DNA of 64,000 nt, taken from assembly GCA_017409475.1 (NCBI GenBank), contig JAFQSP010000003.1, positions 124,001 through 188,000 on the forward strand, written 5' to 3'. The notes below the pieces were generated by a model. The model was not told where the DNA came from. It saw only the letters and a program-made list of their open reading frames with translations, and searched no databases. This document shows positions 1-9,739 of the stretch, in pieces; position 1 is the first letter of the stretch, and every line of letters starts with the position of its first letter. The position numbers were made by a program, and so were the translations under genes. The DNA comes from Clostridia bacterium. GTDB taxonomy: Bacteria; Bacillota; Clostridia; Oscillospirales; Acutalibacteraceae.

Positions 1-3000
1 AATCTTCGCCTTCTTCAATTCCTGTGTCAATGTTACCTGAAGTAACAGTTGAGGCGGAATATACATCGGTATAAATTGTAACATATTCGCCATTTTCCAT
101 ATAGGTCAAATATGCTCTGAGGTAAACAGTGATGGCAGTGCCTTCTCTCGATGAAAGTGTCATTCTCATTTGACCGTTAGGTGTGTTATATGTTGCTGCT
201 TTGCTACGTATAGCGCCACCGATATTTTCAAGAGTCATAGAGTCAGCAAGATTTACGTTTGATGTGTAAATTACACCTGATTCAATGAATTTTACGCTAT
301 CAGGAACCGTACGCTGAGCAAGGAATGAAACCTTTTTACCATCTTCGACAACAGCAGTATCGGTAATTGCTACGATTGGCTTTGCTGTTACCTCGTTTTC
401 AATAATGATAGCTATAACGTCTACGTCAGCACCAACAAAGAAGGTGTAAATTTCAGCGTAGCTGATAACTTCGTTTCTCTCATTTGCCCAACCGCCGAAA
501 TACTCGTTTTCGCCGAGAATAAGCTGGTCAAAGTGAAGCGTAATTTTATCGTTATAGCTGTATTCACCTGTATGACCTTCGTCATCGGTTGAGCCAATTA
601 CGGTAACATTGTACTTTTTACTGTTAACAACAGCATTTGCAGTGATTACAATATCTTCGTTAACGTTGATTTTAGCGCCCGCACTAAACAATTCTTCGTT
701 AACAAGCCAGCCATTGTAAGTATATCCAAATGAAGTGGGGAGAGAGGGGAGCGTGATTTCGCTACCTTTTGTTACAGTAATAGTAGAATTTATTTCATTA
801 GCTCTGTTTACGAAATTAACTGTAACGGATTCAACTTCGCTGTTTGCAAATACTGCTTCAACGTTGGAAACGGCAGCAAGTTTAATAGTAATCGATTCAT
901 TGTATGAAGAAATCATATCATTTATAATCCAATATTTGAAGGTGTAACCGTCGTTTGCAATTGCTTTGAGTTCATAGTTATCACCGGCGTAATATGTTGC
1001 ATTAGCGTCAAATTCGCCGCCGTTAACTTTAACTGTACCGTTGTTGGCTGTGATTGTCAATTTTGATTCAAGAACGTAATCAAATTGAGCTGTAAGTTTA
1101 TTTTCAGACTCGATTTCGTAGTAGAAGATACTCTTATCGCTTACAAGATTATTGTTAGCATCAAACCATCCACTAAATACATAATTGTCAGCAGCGATTG
1201 CAGTTAACTTAATGTATGAACCGATTACATACTTGTCACGAGCTATATAATCATAACGTCCGCCTAAAGCATTAATATCAAATGAGTTGGCGTATTTTGT
1301 TTCAACAAAGCAGGCTTCAAGTGAAAGATTTTTTCCGATGACGAATGTGTAATCTGCTTCAAGTGAAACGATTTCGCCGTCGTTGTTTTTCCAACCCACG
1401 AATGTATATCCATTATTATCAACGGCTGAAACGGTATGTGTGTATCCAACTTCATAGAGGGTTCCGTCAACAAAAGCTTCGCCGTCCATGAGGATTGAGC
1501 CGCCGTTGGTTGCAGTGATCGAGTAATCGCAATAAATTATCTTATCAAATACTGCAATTACGTCAACGCCATCAGTGAATACTACGTGATACTCTGTATC
1601 AGTTGAAAGAATGTTTCCGTTGCTGTCCTGCCAGCTATTAAAACGATAATATGTCTCGTCATCAATTACTGCCTTAAGTGTTGCTTCTTCACCTTCATAA
1701 CGCTGAACAGTGTTGTCGAATAAGGCGCCGTTAGCGTAAATTTTGCCGCCTTCGGTTGTTTGGATATTTGAGCTGATTTCAGCACCGTTAGCTTTTAGTG
1801 AAAGGCCAATAAATTTTGCGCCACGGGCGTAGCGGCCTGATGAAGAGAATCGTACAAAGTTGATGAGCGGGGTAGTAGTAGCTCCAATTGATGAAAGAAA
1901 TGTTTCCTTGTCAATTGAATATACTTTTACGCCTTCAACACCGGAAAGGTCCCAGGTTTCGAGTTTTGAATTTGATGTACCTTTGAACAAGCGCTTCATA
2001 TTAACGGCCATATTGCCGTCGTTAAATGAAATATCAAGGTCGATTCTATCTCCACATGAGTATTCATTGTATGATGTATCGTTTGTTGTGTATGTCTGAT
2101 AATTGCCAACGAGCTTATTTTTATAGAATAAACCAAGCACGTAGGTTATAGCATTATTTGCATCCTTAAGACGCCACATACGTAGCTGGAGATCGCCAAA
2201 TGAATGCCTTACGTCATTGATATATGTATAATCCGTGGTTTCTTGGCTATATGTACCGGCCATATAACCTTGTGCATATGCCATTGAAATTTTTGCATCA
2301 AACTGATAGCCTAAATTGAATTTGTTAACGGTAGAAATTGTAGCATTTTCAATTGAGTTTATGCCTGATGTTGTGCTGGAACTTCTGTTTGAACCGGTGA
2401 AATAGGTTGAATTGATTGATGAGTCAAGCTCACGAATAACAACGTTGGAATTAGCATTTGTGTGGCTTGTATAGTTTATAGCCTTGTCATCGGTTGTCAG
2501 ATTAATATTTTGATTAAGGTAATTGTAAACATTGTTACCAAGGATTGCATGACCTGCAGTGTTAGGATGGAGGCCGTCATCAGAGAAATTTTTATAATAA
2601 TTAGCTGATGTTGAATCCTCATTGTAAATTTCAGTCATTGTAAAGTTATCAACAATACCGATAATGTTTTCATTACGGGCAAGCAATTTATTTTGAGCCT
2701 CAAAAGCTTCGGCCTGCCTGTTCCATGTATCACCTAAATCGCCCCAGGTGTGCATTACAGATGAGAGAATAATTTTTGTACCGTAATTTCCGTGATAGGG
2801 GTTGTTAATAAAGTTATTAATGATTCCGTTAGCCTCGGCGATGTATCTTTCCTCGGCTGATTTATTAAGATTGTATGTGTGAGCAGTACCGTTGGAATCA
2901 AGGAAGTAATAGGTGTAAGTATCGTTTTCGACGGTGATTTTTTCTTTAACAGTTACTCCGTCATCTGCGTAAGTTACAGATCCGATATAGTCGCCGTTCT

Positions 3001-4102
3001 CGTCTTGTGCAACTGTCACAGAATGCCATTTATTGCTGGAATTGGATTTTGACGGACCGTAATATGAGAATTTATCCCAATAAACCGATTGGCCGTCATT
3101 TGTGCCGAGAGCAAAAATAACATAATCAGGCTTAAATAACATTGCGGAATAGTAAATTACCTGAATGGTATAACAGGAATAGGTGTCGGTCATAGCGGTA
3201 TTTGCCGATGCACCGCAGTTGTAGACGTCATAGTTCGGACCGAGTTTCTTTTGAAGAGTGGCAACATATGATTCCGAAGTTATGTTTGAAGCACCGACAC
3301 CTTGAGTGATTGAGTCTCCGACACAGGCAATGCGCGTAACAAAGTTTCCTTCTGTTACCTTGTCCTTATTGTCGACTGAAGCAAAGTAAAGCTGATTATC
3401 TCTGTTTGGCGATGATTCGAATCCACCGTTATAATATGGACGTACCTTGATATACGAGTTGTCCTGACTAACAGCGGAGTAGTCGATAAAGTTACCGTTT
3501 CTAATATCTATGTCTGCAACTAAATCTGCATAGCTACTGTTTGTTGTATCGCTGGAAAGGTAAAAATCAAGTTTATAGTCGTTGATTTTAAATTCGATTT
3601 CAGTTGCACCATTTTTATCAGTGAAATCAACCGAAAGCTTACTCCATTCGCCATACTTAAAATCGTTTCTGATTGCTGATGATTGAGCTAACCATGACGA
3701 ACTTTCAGCCTTTCGGATATAAAAGTTGAGATACATTGATGTGCTGCCGTTCCGTGGTGCCTGCAGTCCTAATACATAACCTTCCGATGCATCGCTGTTA
3801 GCACGAAATGTAAGTTCGAAACCGCCTGCAATTTTAAACATGGTTTCAAAACCATCATTTTTATAGCTGCCGAAATCTTTTATAAACGTTCTGCTGAATT
3901 TGATTGATTCGTCAGCGAGTTTGTAAGCAGATGTGTCGTTTGTATTAGAAGTCCAGTAGCTTTGATTGAAGAAAGCTTTTGGCATATTTCCCGAGTCGTA
4001 TTCGCTTGCGGCAAAAGCAACTGTACCGAGAAGGGAAAACGTTGAAATCAGCATGCATATAGAAAGGATGGTGCTGATAGTCTTTTTGATAATATTATTC
4101 AT
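1..4102 (-). CDS. Secreted SGNH/GDSL esterase with InlB-type repeats (3' end outside window)
   Basis: The reading frame is open from an ATG at 4102 to the left edge, giving at least 1367 residues with no stop seen. A signal peptide (about residues 1-31, ending near FAAS) is followed by a lamin-G-like region (60-240) and an SGNH hydrolase domain with GDSITQG near 262, GASAN, GTNDG near 333 and DGLHPN near 507, so all four catalytic blocks are present. A second beta-rich module spans about 590-770. Several divergent InlB B-repeats (GGxI...G, Y.F.GW patterns) run from about 775 to 1090, then a Listeria-type repeat and a C-terminal module shared with the gene just upstream. It probably removes ester groups (for example acetyl) from an extracellular glycan; the substrate is not visible. 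Only 20 bases separate it from the preceding gene, so they likely form an operon. Confidence 0.85.
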   Translation of the reverse strand, partial: MNNIIKKTISTILSICMLISTFSLLGTVAFAASEYDSGNMPKAFFNQSYWTSNTNDTSAYKLADESIKFSRTFIKDFGSYKNDGFETMFKIAGGFELTFRANSDASEGYVLGLQAPRNGSTSMYLNFYIRKAESSSWLAQSSAIRNDFKYGEWSKLSVDFTDKNGATEIEFKINDYKLDFYLSSDTTNSSYADLVADIDIRNGNFIDYSAVSQDNSYIKVRPYYNGGFESSPNRDNQLYFASVDNKDKVTEGNFVTRIACVGDSITQGVGASNITSESYVATLQKKLGPNYDVYNCGASANTAMTDTYSCYTIQVIYYSAMLFKPDYVIFALGTNDGQSVYWDKFSYYGPSKSNSSNKWHSVTVAQDENGDYIGSVTYADDGVTVKEKITVENDTYTYYFLDSNGTAHTYNLNKSAEERYIAEANGIINNFINNPYHGNYGTKIILSSVMHTWGDLGDTWNRQAEAFEAQNKLLARNENIIGIVDNFTMTEIYNEDSTSANYYKNFSDDGLHPNTAGHAILGNNVYNYLNQNINLTTDDKAINYTSHTNANSNVVIRELDSSINSTYFTGSNRSSSTTSGINSIENATISTVNKFNLGYQFDAKISMAYAQGYMAGTYSQETTDYTYINDVRHSFGDLQLRMWRLKDANNAITYVLGLFYKNKLVGNYQTYTTNDTSYNEYSCGDRIDLDISFNDGNMAVNMKRLFKGTSNSKLETWDLSGVEGVKVYSIDKETFLSSIGATTTPLINFVRFSSSGRYARGAKFIGLSLKANGAEISSNIQTTEGGKIYANGALFDNTVQRYEGEEATLKAVIDDETYYRFNSWQDSNGNILSTDTEYHVVFTDGVDVIAVFDKIIYCDYSITATNGGSILMDGEAFVDGTLYEVGYTHTVSAVDNNGYTFVGWKNNDGEIVSLEADYTFVIGKNLSLEACFVETKYANSFDINALGGRYDYIARDKYVIGSYIKLTAIAADNYVFSGWFDANNNLVSDKSIFYYEIESENKLTAQFDYVLESKLTITANNGTVKVNGGEFDANATYYAGDNYELKAIANDGYTFKYWIINDMISSYNESITIKLAAVSNVEAVFANSEVESVTVNFVNRANEINSTITVTKGSEITLPSLPTSFGYTYNGWLVNEELFSAGAKINVNEDIVITANAVVNSKKYNVTVIGSTDDEGHTGEYSYNDKITLHFDQLILGENEYFGGWANERNEVISYAEIYTFFVGADVDVIAIIIENEVTAKPIVAITDTAVVEDGKKVSFLAQRTVPDSVKFIESGVIYTSNVNLADSMTLENIGGAIRSKAATYNTPNGQMRMTLSSREGTAITVYLRAYLTYMENGEYVTIYTDVYSASTVTSGNIDTGIEEGED

Positions 4103-4122
4103 TTTTGTACTCTCCTTTCTAA

Positions 4123-7100
4123 TTATTGCTGATTTATTGTCAGCGAGTATGCAGGGGAATAAATTGTGTTGATATTTCCTTCTGCATCGACGTATGTAAG
4201 GTAGGCAACAAGTGAAACGTTAAGTTGAGCGCCTGTTGACGAACCTATAGTCTGTCTAAACTGGCCGTTTGCGTTTGTGGAAGAAACACTTCTCGAATAA
4301 ATTGTTGAATTATCAATTGTATCGAGCGTCAGCTCATCATATTCGCCCGCTGTGAAGATAACGCCTGCTGCTACATATGTATAGCTTGACGGAAGGCATC
4401 TTTCGGTGAGGAAGGTAGCTCTTTGGCCATTTTCGATTAATGAAGCATCGGTTACGTTGATAGTGGGCGCAGAATTAACCTCTCCTGTTATGATGATAGC
4501 TGAAATTGTTGTATCAGCGCCGACGTAGAACGAGTAATTCTTTTCATAGCTTACTATTGAGCCATTTTCGTTTACCCAACCGCCAAAGTACTCACCTTCG
4601 TTGAGAAGAGCATCATTAAATGTAACAGATATTAAGTCATTATAGCTATAGTATGAATAGATTTCCTTAACCGCGTGGTTAATGATAATTCTGTAAGTGT
4701 CGGATGACTTTGTATAATCGGCTGCAATGATAGTGTTTTCGGTTGCGGTGAAAGAGCCTGAAGCTATGATTTCGCCTTTAATTAACCAGCCGTTTACAGT
4801 ATATCCGTAGCAAGCAGCAAGTGAAGCATCGGGGAGGCTAACGGTTTCACCATATGCAACTGTAACTGAAGATACGATTTTATTCGAACGATTCTTAAAG
4901 TATATTGTAACGTTGTCGCCGTTTGTAGCAGTATCTTTTGTGAAAACAGCGGTCACTGAAACACCTTGCTCGGTGAGAATTACTGTAAGTGCGGTTTCGT
5001 ATGATTTGATGTTACCGTCGGCATCAGCCCAGTAAGCGAATGAGTAACCTGCATCGGCCTGAGCGTTGAGATTAAGAATGGTTCCTATAGCAAGACGGTT
5101 TGAGGTTTTGTAATCATTTACGAATTCTTTTTCGTTTTCAATGATTTTACCGCCTTCGGTTCTATCAATATTGTACTTTGCTTTATAGAAATTGAAGGTA
5201 TCAATTTTTGAGAAAAGTTCTTCCGAGCCCTTTTCTTTAATTATTGCTACCCATTTTTTTGCTGTTGCTAATGCATAAGCATCATCGGTATCAACAGCAT
5301 CAATGTAGTTTTGAAATTCATTTACTGTTGAGAAAGGAACGTTCTGGGTGAGTGAGATGCTCTTTTGTGTATTTGTTTTTGTATGATTATCAGCAACCCA
5401 TCCCTGAATAAGAGTGATACTTGAAGCAGAGAAATCGACTGATGAAACATCGAGATATGTTGCACTATCGTCCCAAGTGAGAAGCTTTCCATCGATTTTA
5501 ATGGTCATTGTTCCTTTGGAATCAACAAAAATAGCATAGTTCTTAGCAAGACTGCCATTGATCATGTTATCGGAAATTTTCTCTGATGTTCCTATTTTCG
5601 TATCATTAGTATATACCTGTAAATATACCGGTGATGATATATTGGCGGCAGCGAGCATAATCGAGAGATCGCCGATTTTTATGTAGCTATCGCCCATCTT
5701 ATGTCCCCAGCTGGAGAAGTTTAAATCAGCAACAAAATTGAAGCCCTCGCTTAAATCGAATACCTTTGAGTTTGAAGCAGTGGTATTACCTCTCGCCGAA
5801 AGAGTCATTGTTCCGTCCTTGTTGACGTAACTATTATTGTCAGAAGGAGTTTGGGCGTTAGCAAAAGTCCAATCTTCAGCTACAAAGCTATCAATAAAAA
5901 CATCCTTAATATTTGAAAGTTCATAGTCAAGAAGGTCATCTGGATTATTTGAGAAGTGAGCCTTGTATATAGTAGTGTCCTCAAATGTTATTTCAAGTGA
6001 ATTGCTTGAGGATATAACTTCCCCCTTTGCATTCGACCAATAGAGGAAGCAGTAACCGTCGTTAGCAATAGCTTCAGCTGTTGCCGAGGTTCCAACTTCG
6101 TATTCTTCGCTTGAATCCATAGCGGTGCCGTCAATATTTATCGAGCCCCCCTCTGTAGCGGTAATTGACCAATTTGAGTATATCTTTGCTATGTATGTAG
6201 CCTTAATATATGTAGCTGATGTTGCAGTAAAGGTGTATTCACTTTCTGTAGTAAGAACATTTCCGTTAGCGTCAACAAAAGCGGCAAAATTATATCTTGC
6301 TCCCGGAACAGCTGTAACAGTGTACTGATTACCTGCTGTAACAGTAGCAGAGCCGTCATATTCAGCACCGTCGATAAGAATTGAGCCGGTTTCTTCGCTT
6401 GTAACAGTAACATCGTCCCATGTGAATTTATAAGCGGCTTCAAGTACAGCACTATATGGTTCAATTTCTGCCTTTAATGCATCAGAGCCATTATTCATTA
6501 CAACATTGTAAAGGGCGGTTGCGTTTTTGATTTCATTAAAATCACTTTTGTTGTTAATGGTGCTCAAGTAAGCGGTGAAGTCAGCAACGCTTGAATAGGG
6601 GAAACTGCTATAAAGCATGAAATTCTTATGAACACTGTGTCCGCCACCTGGATCACTTACCCAACCTTGATAAATTTTAATATTAGATACTGAAAAATCG
6701 ACGGAAGTAACATCTACCTCAGTGTTTGTTGCACTGTCAAAAGCAACTGTTACATCATCAATTTTAACCGAGAATTTACCTGCGTTAAGGTTAAACTCAT
6801 AGTGCTTGGCGAGAGCATTTGTTCCGTTTAGAGCGTCGGCAATCGGGGAATACGATGTCGCGATAAGTGAATTTGTTGCAGTATTGTACAGTTTAAAATA
6901 TACAGGACTGCTAGCACTTGTAGAAGCATATTCGATTTTTAGATTACCGATAGTAATAAAGCTGTCATTGAAACGCCATCCTCGACCGGTAAAGTCAAAA
7001 TCGCCTGAAAAAGTAAAACCGTTAGAAAGGTTATATTTATTAACCGATGTTGCGGTTTGACCACTTCTGCGATGCGTGTATAATATGTTGTTGCTAATAT

Positions 7101-7284
7101 AGATGTTTGCACCTGAGAGCGACCAATCATCTGCATTGACACCGCTGATCATATTATTTGAGATTGCGGCAAGTTCATCATCAAGTTCACTTGCTGATGC
7201 AACGGTTACCATTGAGAACATGGAAACGAGCATTACAACAGTCAGCAAACAACTGATGAAACGTTTGGCTGTCCATTTTTTCAT
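4123..7284 (-). CDS. Large secreted repeat protein with two lamin-G-like modules and InlB-type repeats
   Basis: This 1053-residue protein has an N-terminal signal peptide (MKKWTAKRF then a hydrophobic stretch, ending near ASA). The start at 7284 is chosen over an in-frame start 33 bases upstream because AAGGTGG lies 8 bases before it. Two copies of a beta-rich module of about 195 residues (near 84-283 and 512-703) share the patterns I.IG.L, SSPVY and VDFS.S.I..QGWV.D. Divergent InlB B-repeats (GGSI.IDG type) lie between and after them. The last 260 residues resemble the C-terminal part of the neighbouring SGNH esterase. No catalytic motif was recognised, and no sortase motif or C-terminal membrane anchor is present. 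A binding or adhesion role is inferred only. Confidence 0.8.
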   Translation of the reverse strand: MKKWTAKRFISCLLTVVMLVSMFSMVTVASASELDDELAAISNNMISGVNADDWSLSGANIYISNNILYTHRRSGQTATSVNKYNLSNGFTFSGDFDFTGRGWRFNDSFITIGNLKIEYASTSASSPVYFKLYNTATNSLIATSYSPIADALNGTNALAKHYEFNLNAGKFSVKIDDVTVAFDSATNTEVDVTSVDFSVSNIKIYQGWVSDPGGGHSVHKNFMLYSSFPYSSVADFTAYLSTINNKSDFNEIKNATALYNVVMNNGSDALKAEIEPYSAVLEAAYKFTWDDVTVTSEETGSILIDGAEYDGSATVTAGNQYTVTAVPGARYNFAAFVDANGNVLTTESEYTFTATSATYIKATYIAKIYSNWSITATEGGSINIDGTAMDSSEEYEVGTSATAEAIANDGYCFLYWSNAKGEVISSSNSLEITFEDTTIYKAHFSNNPDDLLDYELSNIKDVFIDSFVAEDWTFANAQTPSDNNSYVNKDGTMTLSARGNTTASNSKVFDLSEGFNFVADLNFSSWGHKMGDSYIKIGDLSIMLAAANISSPVYLQVYTNDTKIGTSEKISDNMINGSLAKNYAIFVDSKGTMTIKIDGKLLTWDDSATYLDVSSVDFSASSITLIQGWVADNHTKTNTQKSISLTQNVPFSTVNEFQNYIDAVDTDDAYALATAKKWVAIIKEKGSEELFSKIDTFNFYKAKYNIDRTEGGKIIENEKEFVNDYKTSNRLAIGTILNLNAQADAGYSFAYWADADGNIKSYETALTVILTEQGVSVTAVFTKDTATNGDNVTIYFKNRSNKIVSSVTVAYGETVSLPDASLAACYGYTVNGWLIKGEIIASGSFTATENTIIAADYTKSSDTYRIIINHAVKEIYSYYSYNDLISVTFNDALLNEGEYFGGWVNENGSIVSYEKNYSFYVGADTTISAIIITGEVNSAPTINVTDASLIENGQRATFLTERCLPSSYTYVAAGVIFTAGEYDELTLDTIDNSTIYSRSVSSTNANGQFRQTIGSSTGAQLNVSLVAYLTYVDAEGNINTIYSPAYSLTINQQ

Positions 7285-7315
7285 ATTATCATCCACCTTG
7301 TATAAGATTGTTATC

Positions 7316-7345
7316 ATTATACAAAAAAATTGTTTTTAATTACAA
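7316..7345 (-). promoter_or_regulatory. Candidate sigma-A promoter of the 7284 to 1 operon
   Basis: On the minus strand TTGTAA and TATAAT are separated by 18 bases, about 32 bases upstream of the ATG at 7284. It is a motif match only. Confidence 0.5.
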
Positions 7346-7444
7346 TTCCACATTTGAACAAAACTTTACAACTTATTAGTAGGAAATTAACAAAGTTTTA
7401 AGAAATAAAAAATTTTTTTTGACAAAAAACTGCTATTTTGGGAC

Positions 7445-7484
7445 AAAAAAACCGCTTTAGTTCAAAATAATGAATTAAAGCGGT
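7445..7484 (-). terminator. Rho-independent terminator after the membrane-anchored SGNH gene
   Basis: A 14-base stem (ACCGCTTTA... and its complement, with one mismatch) and a short loop are followed on the minus strand by a run of T. It lies 12 bases past the stop of the gene at 7496-9322 and separates it from the next operon. Confidence 0.85.
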
Positions 7485-7495
7485 CTTCATTTTAA

Positions 7496-9322
7496 TTATG
7501 ATTTTTTTCTTTTATGATAAATTAAAAGCAATATAGCGCAAATTACAACAACTAATATTACAACAAAAATTATAAATATTGGTAAATTTGATTTATTGTC
7601 ATCATCAGTAGTTAAATTTGTGTTCGAAGCAGAGAAATGTATTATCTCATTTGATTGGGCTTGGCTGCTTTCCGGTTCACTTTCTATCTTCTTTGGCCCG
7701 TATGTCATTACAATATCATCTGTTTTTAGGTCAAGGTTTTTGTTGATGTGATTGTATATATTTTCAGCAAGTAGTTTATGACCATTTGAATTAGGGTGCA
7801 ATCCGTCATCGGAAAATTTTGTATAGTGATTTTCTGTCGATGATTCGTCATATTTTTCGGTGATGGAATAGTTATCAATAAATCCGATTATGCTATCGTT
7901 TTTTGAAGCAAGTTTCTTTTGAGCCTCAAATGCTTCCTTTTGTCTATTCCACGTATTAGCGCATTCACCCCAGGTTTTCATTACCGATGAAATAATTATT
8001 TTAGCGTGGGCATCGCTGTTGTATCCGTTTGAACTGTATGTATTTATAAACGAATTTGCTTGGTCAATATACATTTGTTCCGCGTTTACCAGATTATAGG
8101 TGTGCTCTGTACCATCATTTGTCTTGAAATAATATGTGACGGTATCGTTTTTTGCGGTGATTTTTGTTGCAACTGATTTATCAGCTGCATAAGTCGTTTC
8201 TTCGATATATTTACCGCTTTCGTCCTTTTTAACGTCTACTATTCGCCATTCGTCAGATGATGAATCAGTTGATGGGCCAAAGTAATGCAATCTGTCCCAA
8301 TATGATGATTGTCCGTCATTTGTTCCTAAGGCGAATATTACATAATCAGGGTCGAACAACATTGATGAATAATAAATAACCTGGATGGTATAGGGCTGAT
8401 ATGTATTTGTCATAACAGAGTTTGCCGATGCACCGCAATTATATACGTCATAGTGCGAACCGAGCATTTTTTGAAGATAAGCTACATATGAGTTAACCGT
8501 CGCGTTTTCTGAGCCGACACCTTGCGTAATCGAGTCGCCGATAACTGCAATTTTTGTTACATAATTATCCTTGTTTATCTTATTAACATTATCAATTGAA
8601 GCAAAGTAAATCTGATTATCTTTATTCGGAGAAGATTCAAAGCCGCCGTTGTAATAAGGTCTTACCTTAATAAATGAATTTGATTTTGAATAAGGAGAGC
8701 TGTCGATAAGATTACCATTTTCGAATTTAATGTTTTCAAAGTCAGCCGCATGGTCAGGATTGTACCGGTCATCGGTAGCAAAGAAATCAAGCTTAATATC
8801 ATTTATCGTAATTATCATTTCGGTTTTATTGTTCTCGTCATTAAATTTGACTCCGAGCTTTATCCATTCGCCGTATGTAAAATAACTCGGCATAGTGCTT
8901 GTATAGGCAAGAATTGAGTTACCGTTAGCCTTCTTTAAATAAAAACTGTAATGTCCGCCTTTGCTAATGTTAGATGGAGCTTGAATACCAAAAACATATC
9001 CCTCGGTTGCATCCTCGTTTGCTCGAAAAGTAAGCTCGAATCCCCCAACACATTTAAACATGGTTTCGAATCCGTCGTTTTTATAGTAGCCAAAATCATT
9101 TACATAGCTGCGGCTGAATTTTACCGAACCGTCAGCTAAATTGAATACGGCAATATTGTTTTCATCAGGTTCCCAGTATTCCTTTTTAAAGAAATTGGGA
9201 TTTATATTTCCTGAATCGACATTTTTATCGGCAACAGCCAATAATTCAATCGTATAAGTCACAGATAATACTAATATTAATGTAAGTAATATGCTCAATA
9301 ACCCTTTTGTCGCTGATTTCAT
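7496..9322 (-). CDS. Membrane-anchored SGNH/GDSL esterase
   Basis: This 608-residue protein has an N-terminal signal sequence, a lamin-G-like region (about 55-240) and an SGNH hydrolase domain with GDSITQG near 261, GASAN, GTNDG near 331 and DGLHPN near 504. The catalytic Ser and the Asp-x-x-His pair are therefore present. The spacing matches the first 510 residues of the larger esterase at the left edge, so the two are paralogues. Instead of InlB repeats it ends with one hydrophobic helix (about 578-602) and a basic tail (HKRKKS), which should hold the enzyme on the outer face of the membrane. AAAGGAG precedes the ATG. The substrate is unknown; deacetylation of a glycan is the likely reaction type. 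Confidence 0.88.
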   Translation of the reverse strand: MKSATKGLLSILLTLILVLSVTYTIELLAVADKNVDSGNINPNFFKKEYWEPDENNIAVFNLADGSVKFSRSYVNDFGYYKNDGFETMFKCVGGFELTFRANEDATEGYVFGIQAPSNISKGGHYSFYLKKANGNSILAYTSTMPSYFTYGEWIKLGVKFNDENNKTEMIITINDIKLDFFATDDRYNPDHAADFENIKFENGNLIDSSPYSKSNSFIKVRPYYNGGFESSPNKDNQIYFASIDNVNKINKDNYVTKIAVIGDSITQGVGSENATVNSYVAYLQKMLGSHYDVYNCGASANSVMTNTYQPYTIQVIYYSSMLFDPDYVIFALGTNDGQSSYWDRLHYFGPSTDSSSDEWRIVDVKKDESGKYIEETTYAADKSVATKITAKNDTVTYYFKTNDGTEHTYNLVNAEQMYIDQANSFINTYSSNGYNSDAHAKIIISSVMKTWGECANTWNRQKEAFEAQKKLASKNDSIIGFIDNYSITEKYDESSTENHYTKFSDDGLHPNSNGHKLLAENIYNHINKNLDLKTDDIVMTYGPKKIESEPESSQAQSNEIIHFSASNTNLTTDDDNKSNLPIFIIFVVILVVVICAILLLIYHKRKKS

Positions 9323-9356
9323 ATTGCTTCTCCTTTAATAAAGATTGAATAAACAC

Positions 9357-9384
9357 ATTATACTATATAAATTATAAAATTCAA
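9357..9384 (-). promoter_or_regulatory. Candidate sigma-A promoter for the membrane-anchored esterase
   Basis: TTGAAT and TATAAT are separated by 16 bases on the minus strand, 35 bases upstream of the ATG at 9322. It follows directly on the terminator of the tRNA genes. Confidence 0.55.
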
Positions 9385-9385
9385 A

Positions 9386-9420
9386 CAAAAAAAGATTACC
9401 CTTAAAAAAGGATAATCTTT
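9386..9420 (-). terminator. Terminator of the tRNA-Gly/tRNA-Arg transcript
   Basis: An imperfect hairpin (AAAGATTA... against TAATCTTT) is followed on the minus strand by a T run, 13 bases past the CCA end of tRNA-Arg. Confidence 0.8.
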
Positions 9421-9432
9421 TGAATAGCAAAA

Positions 9433-9509
9433 TGGCGCGCCAAAAGGGATTCGAACCCCTGGCCTACTGCTTAGAAGGCAGTTGCTCTATCCAGCTGAGC
9501 TATTGGCGC
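9433..9509 (-). tRNA. tRNA-Arg (anticodon TCT)
   Basis: The minus strand folds into a full cloverleaf. It has acceptor GCGCCAA with TTGGCGC, a TTCGAAT T-loop, anticodon loop CTTCTAA and an encoded CCA end. It is co-transcribed with the tRNA-Gly 8 bases upstream. Confidence 0.95.
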
Positions 9510-9517
9510 AAAAAAAA

Positions 9518-9591
<74 letters not shown>

Positions 9592-9608
9592 ATCTTGCAA
9601 CGTCAGTT

Positions 9609-9637
9609 ATTTTAGCACGATTGAGGTAATATGTCAA
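9609..9637 (-). promoter_or_regulatory. Promoter of the tRNA-Gly/tRNA-Arg unit
   Basis: TTGACA and TAAAAT are separated by exactly 17 bases on the minus strand, with the -10 box 17 bases before the tRNA 5' end. This is close to the sigma-A consensus. Confidence 0.8.
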
Positions 9638-9674
9638 GATGTTAAAATAAAAAAATTAAATTTCTTTCATATCG

Positions 9675-9703
9675 TTGACTTTCACGCGGTAAACTGGTAA
9701 ACT
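9675..9703 (+). promoter_or_regulatory. Promoter of the yerC operon
   Basis: TTGACT (9675-9680) and TAAACT (9698-9703) are separated by 17 bases. Both boxes are embedded in an inverted repeat described separately, so the promoter is probably regulated. Confidence 0.65.
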
Positions 9704-9718
9704 TTAATGCGTGAAAGT
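9678..9718. repeat. Inverted repeat enclosing a tandem octamer at the yerC promoter
   Basis: ACTTTCACGC (9678-9687) and its exact complement GCGTGAAAGT (9709-9718) flank 21 bases. The spacer begins with two head-to-tail copies of GGTAAACT (9688-9703). The left arm overlaps the -35 box, the second octamer contains the -10 box, and the right arm lies at the expected start of transcription. It looks like an operator; the cognate protein is not known. Confidence 0.7.
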
Positions 9719-9739
9719 AAATTTATTGGAGGGACTATT

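Noticed and set aside
9688..9703. Tandem GGTAAACT as a CRISPR or phage attachment repeat
   Set aside because: There are only two copies with no spacer, and they lie within a promoter. No cas gene or integrase is nearby.
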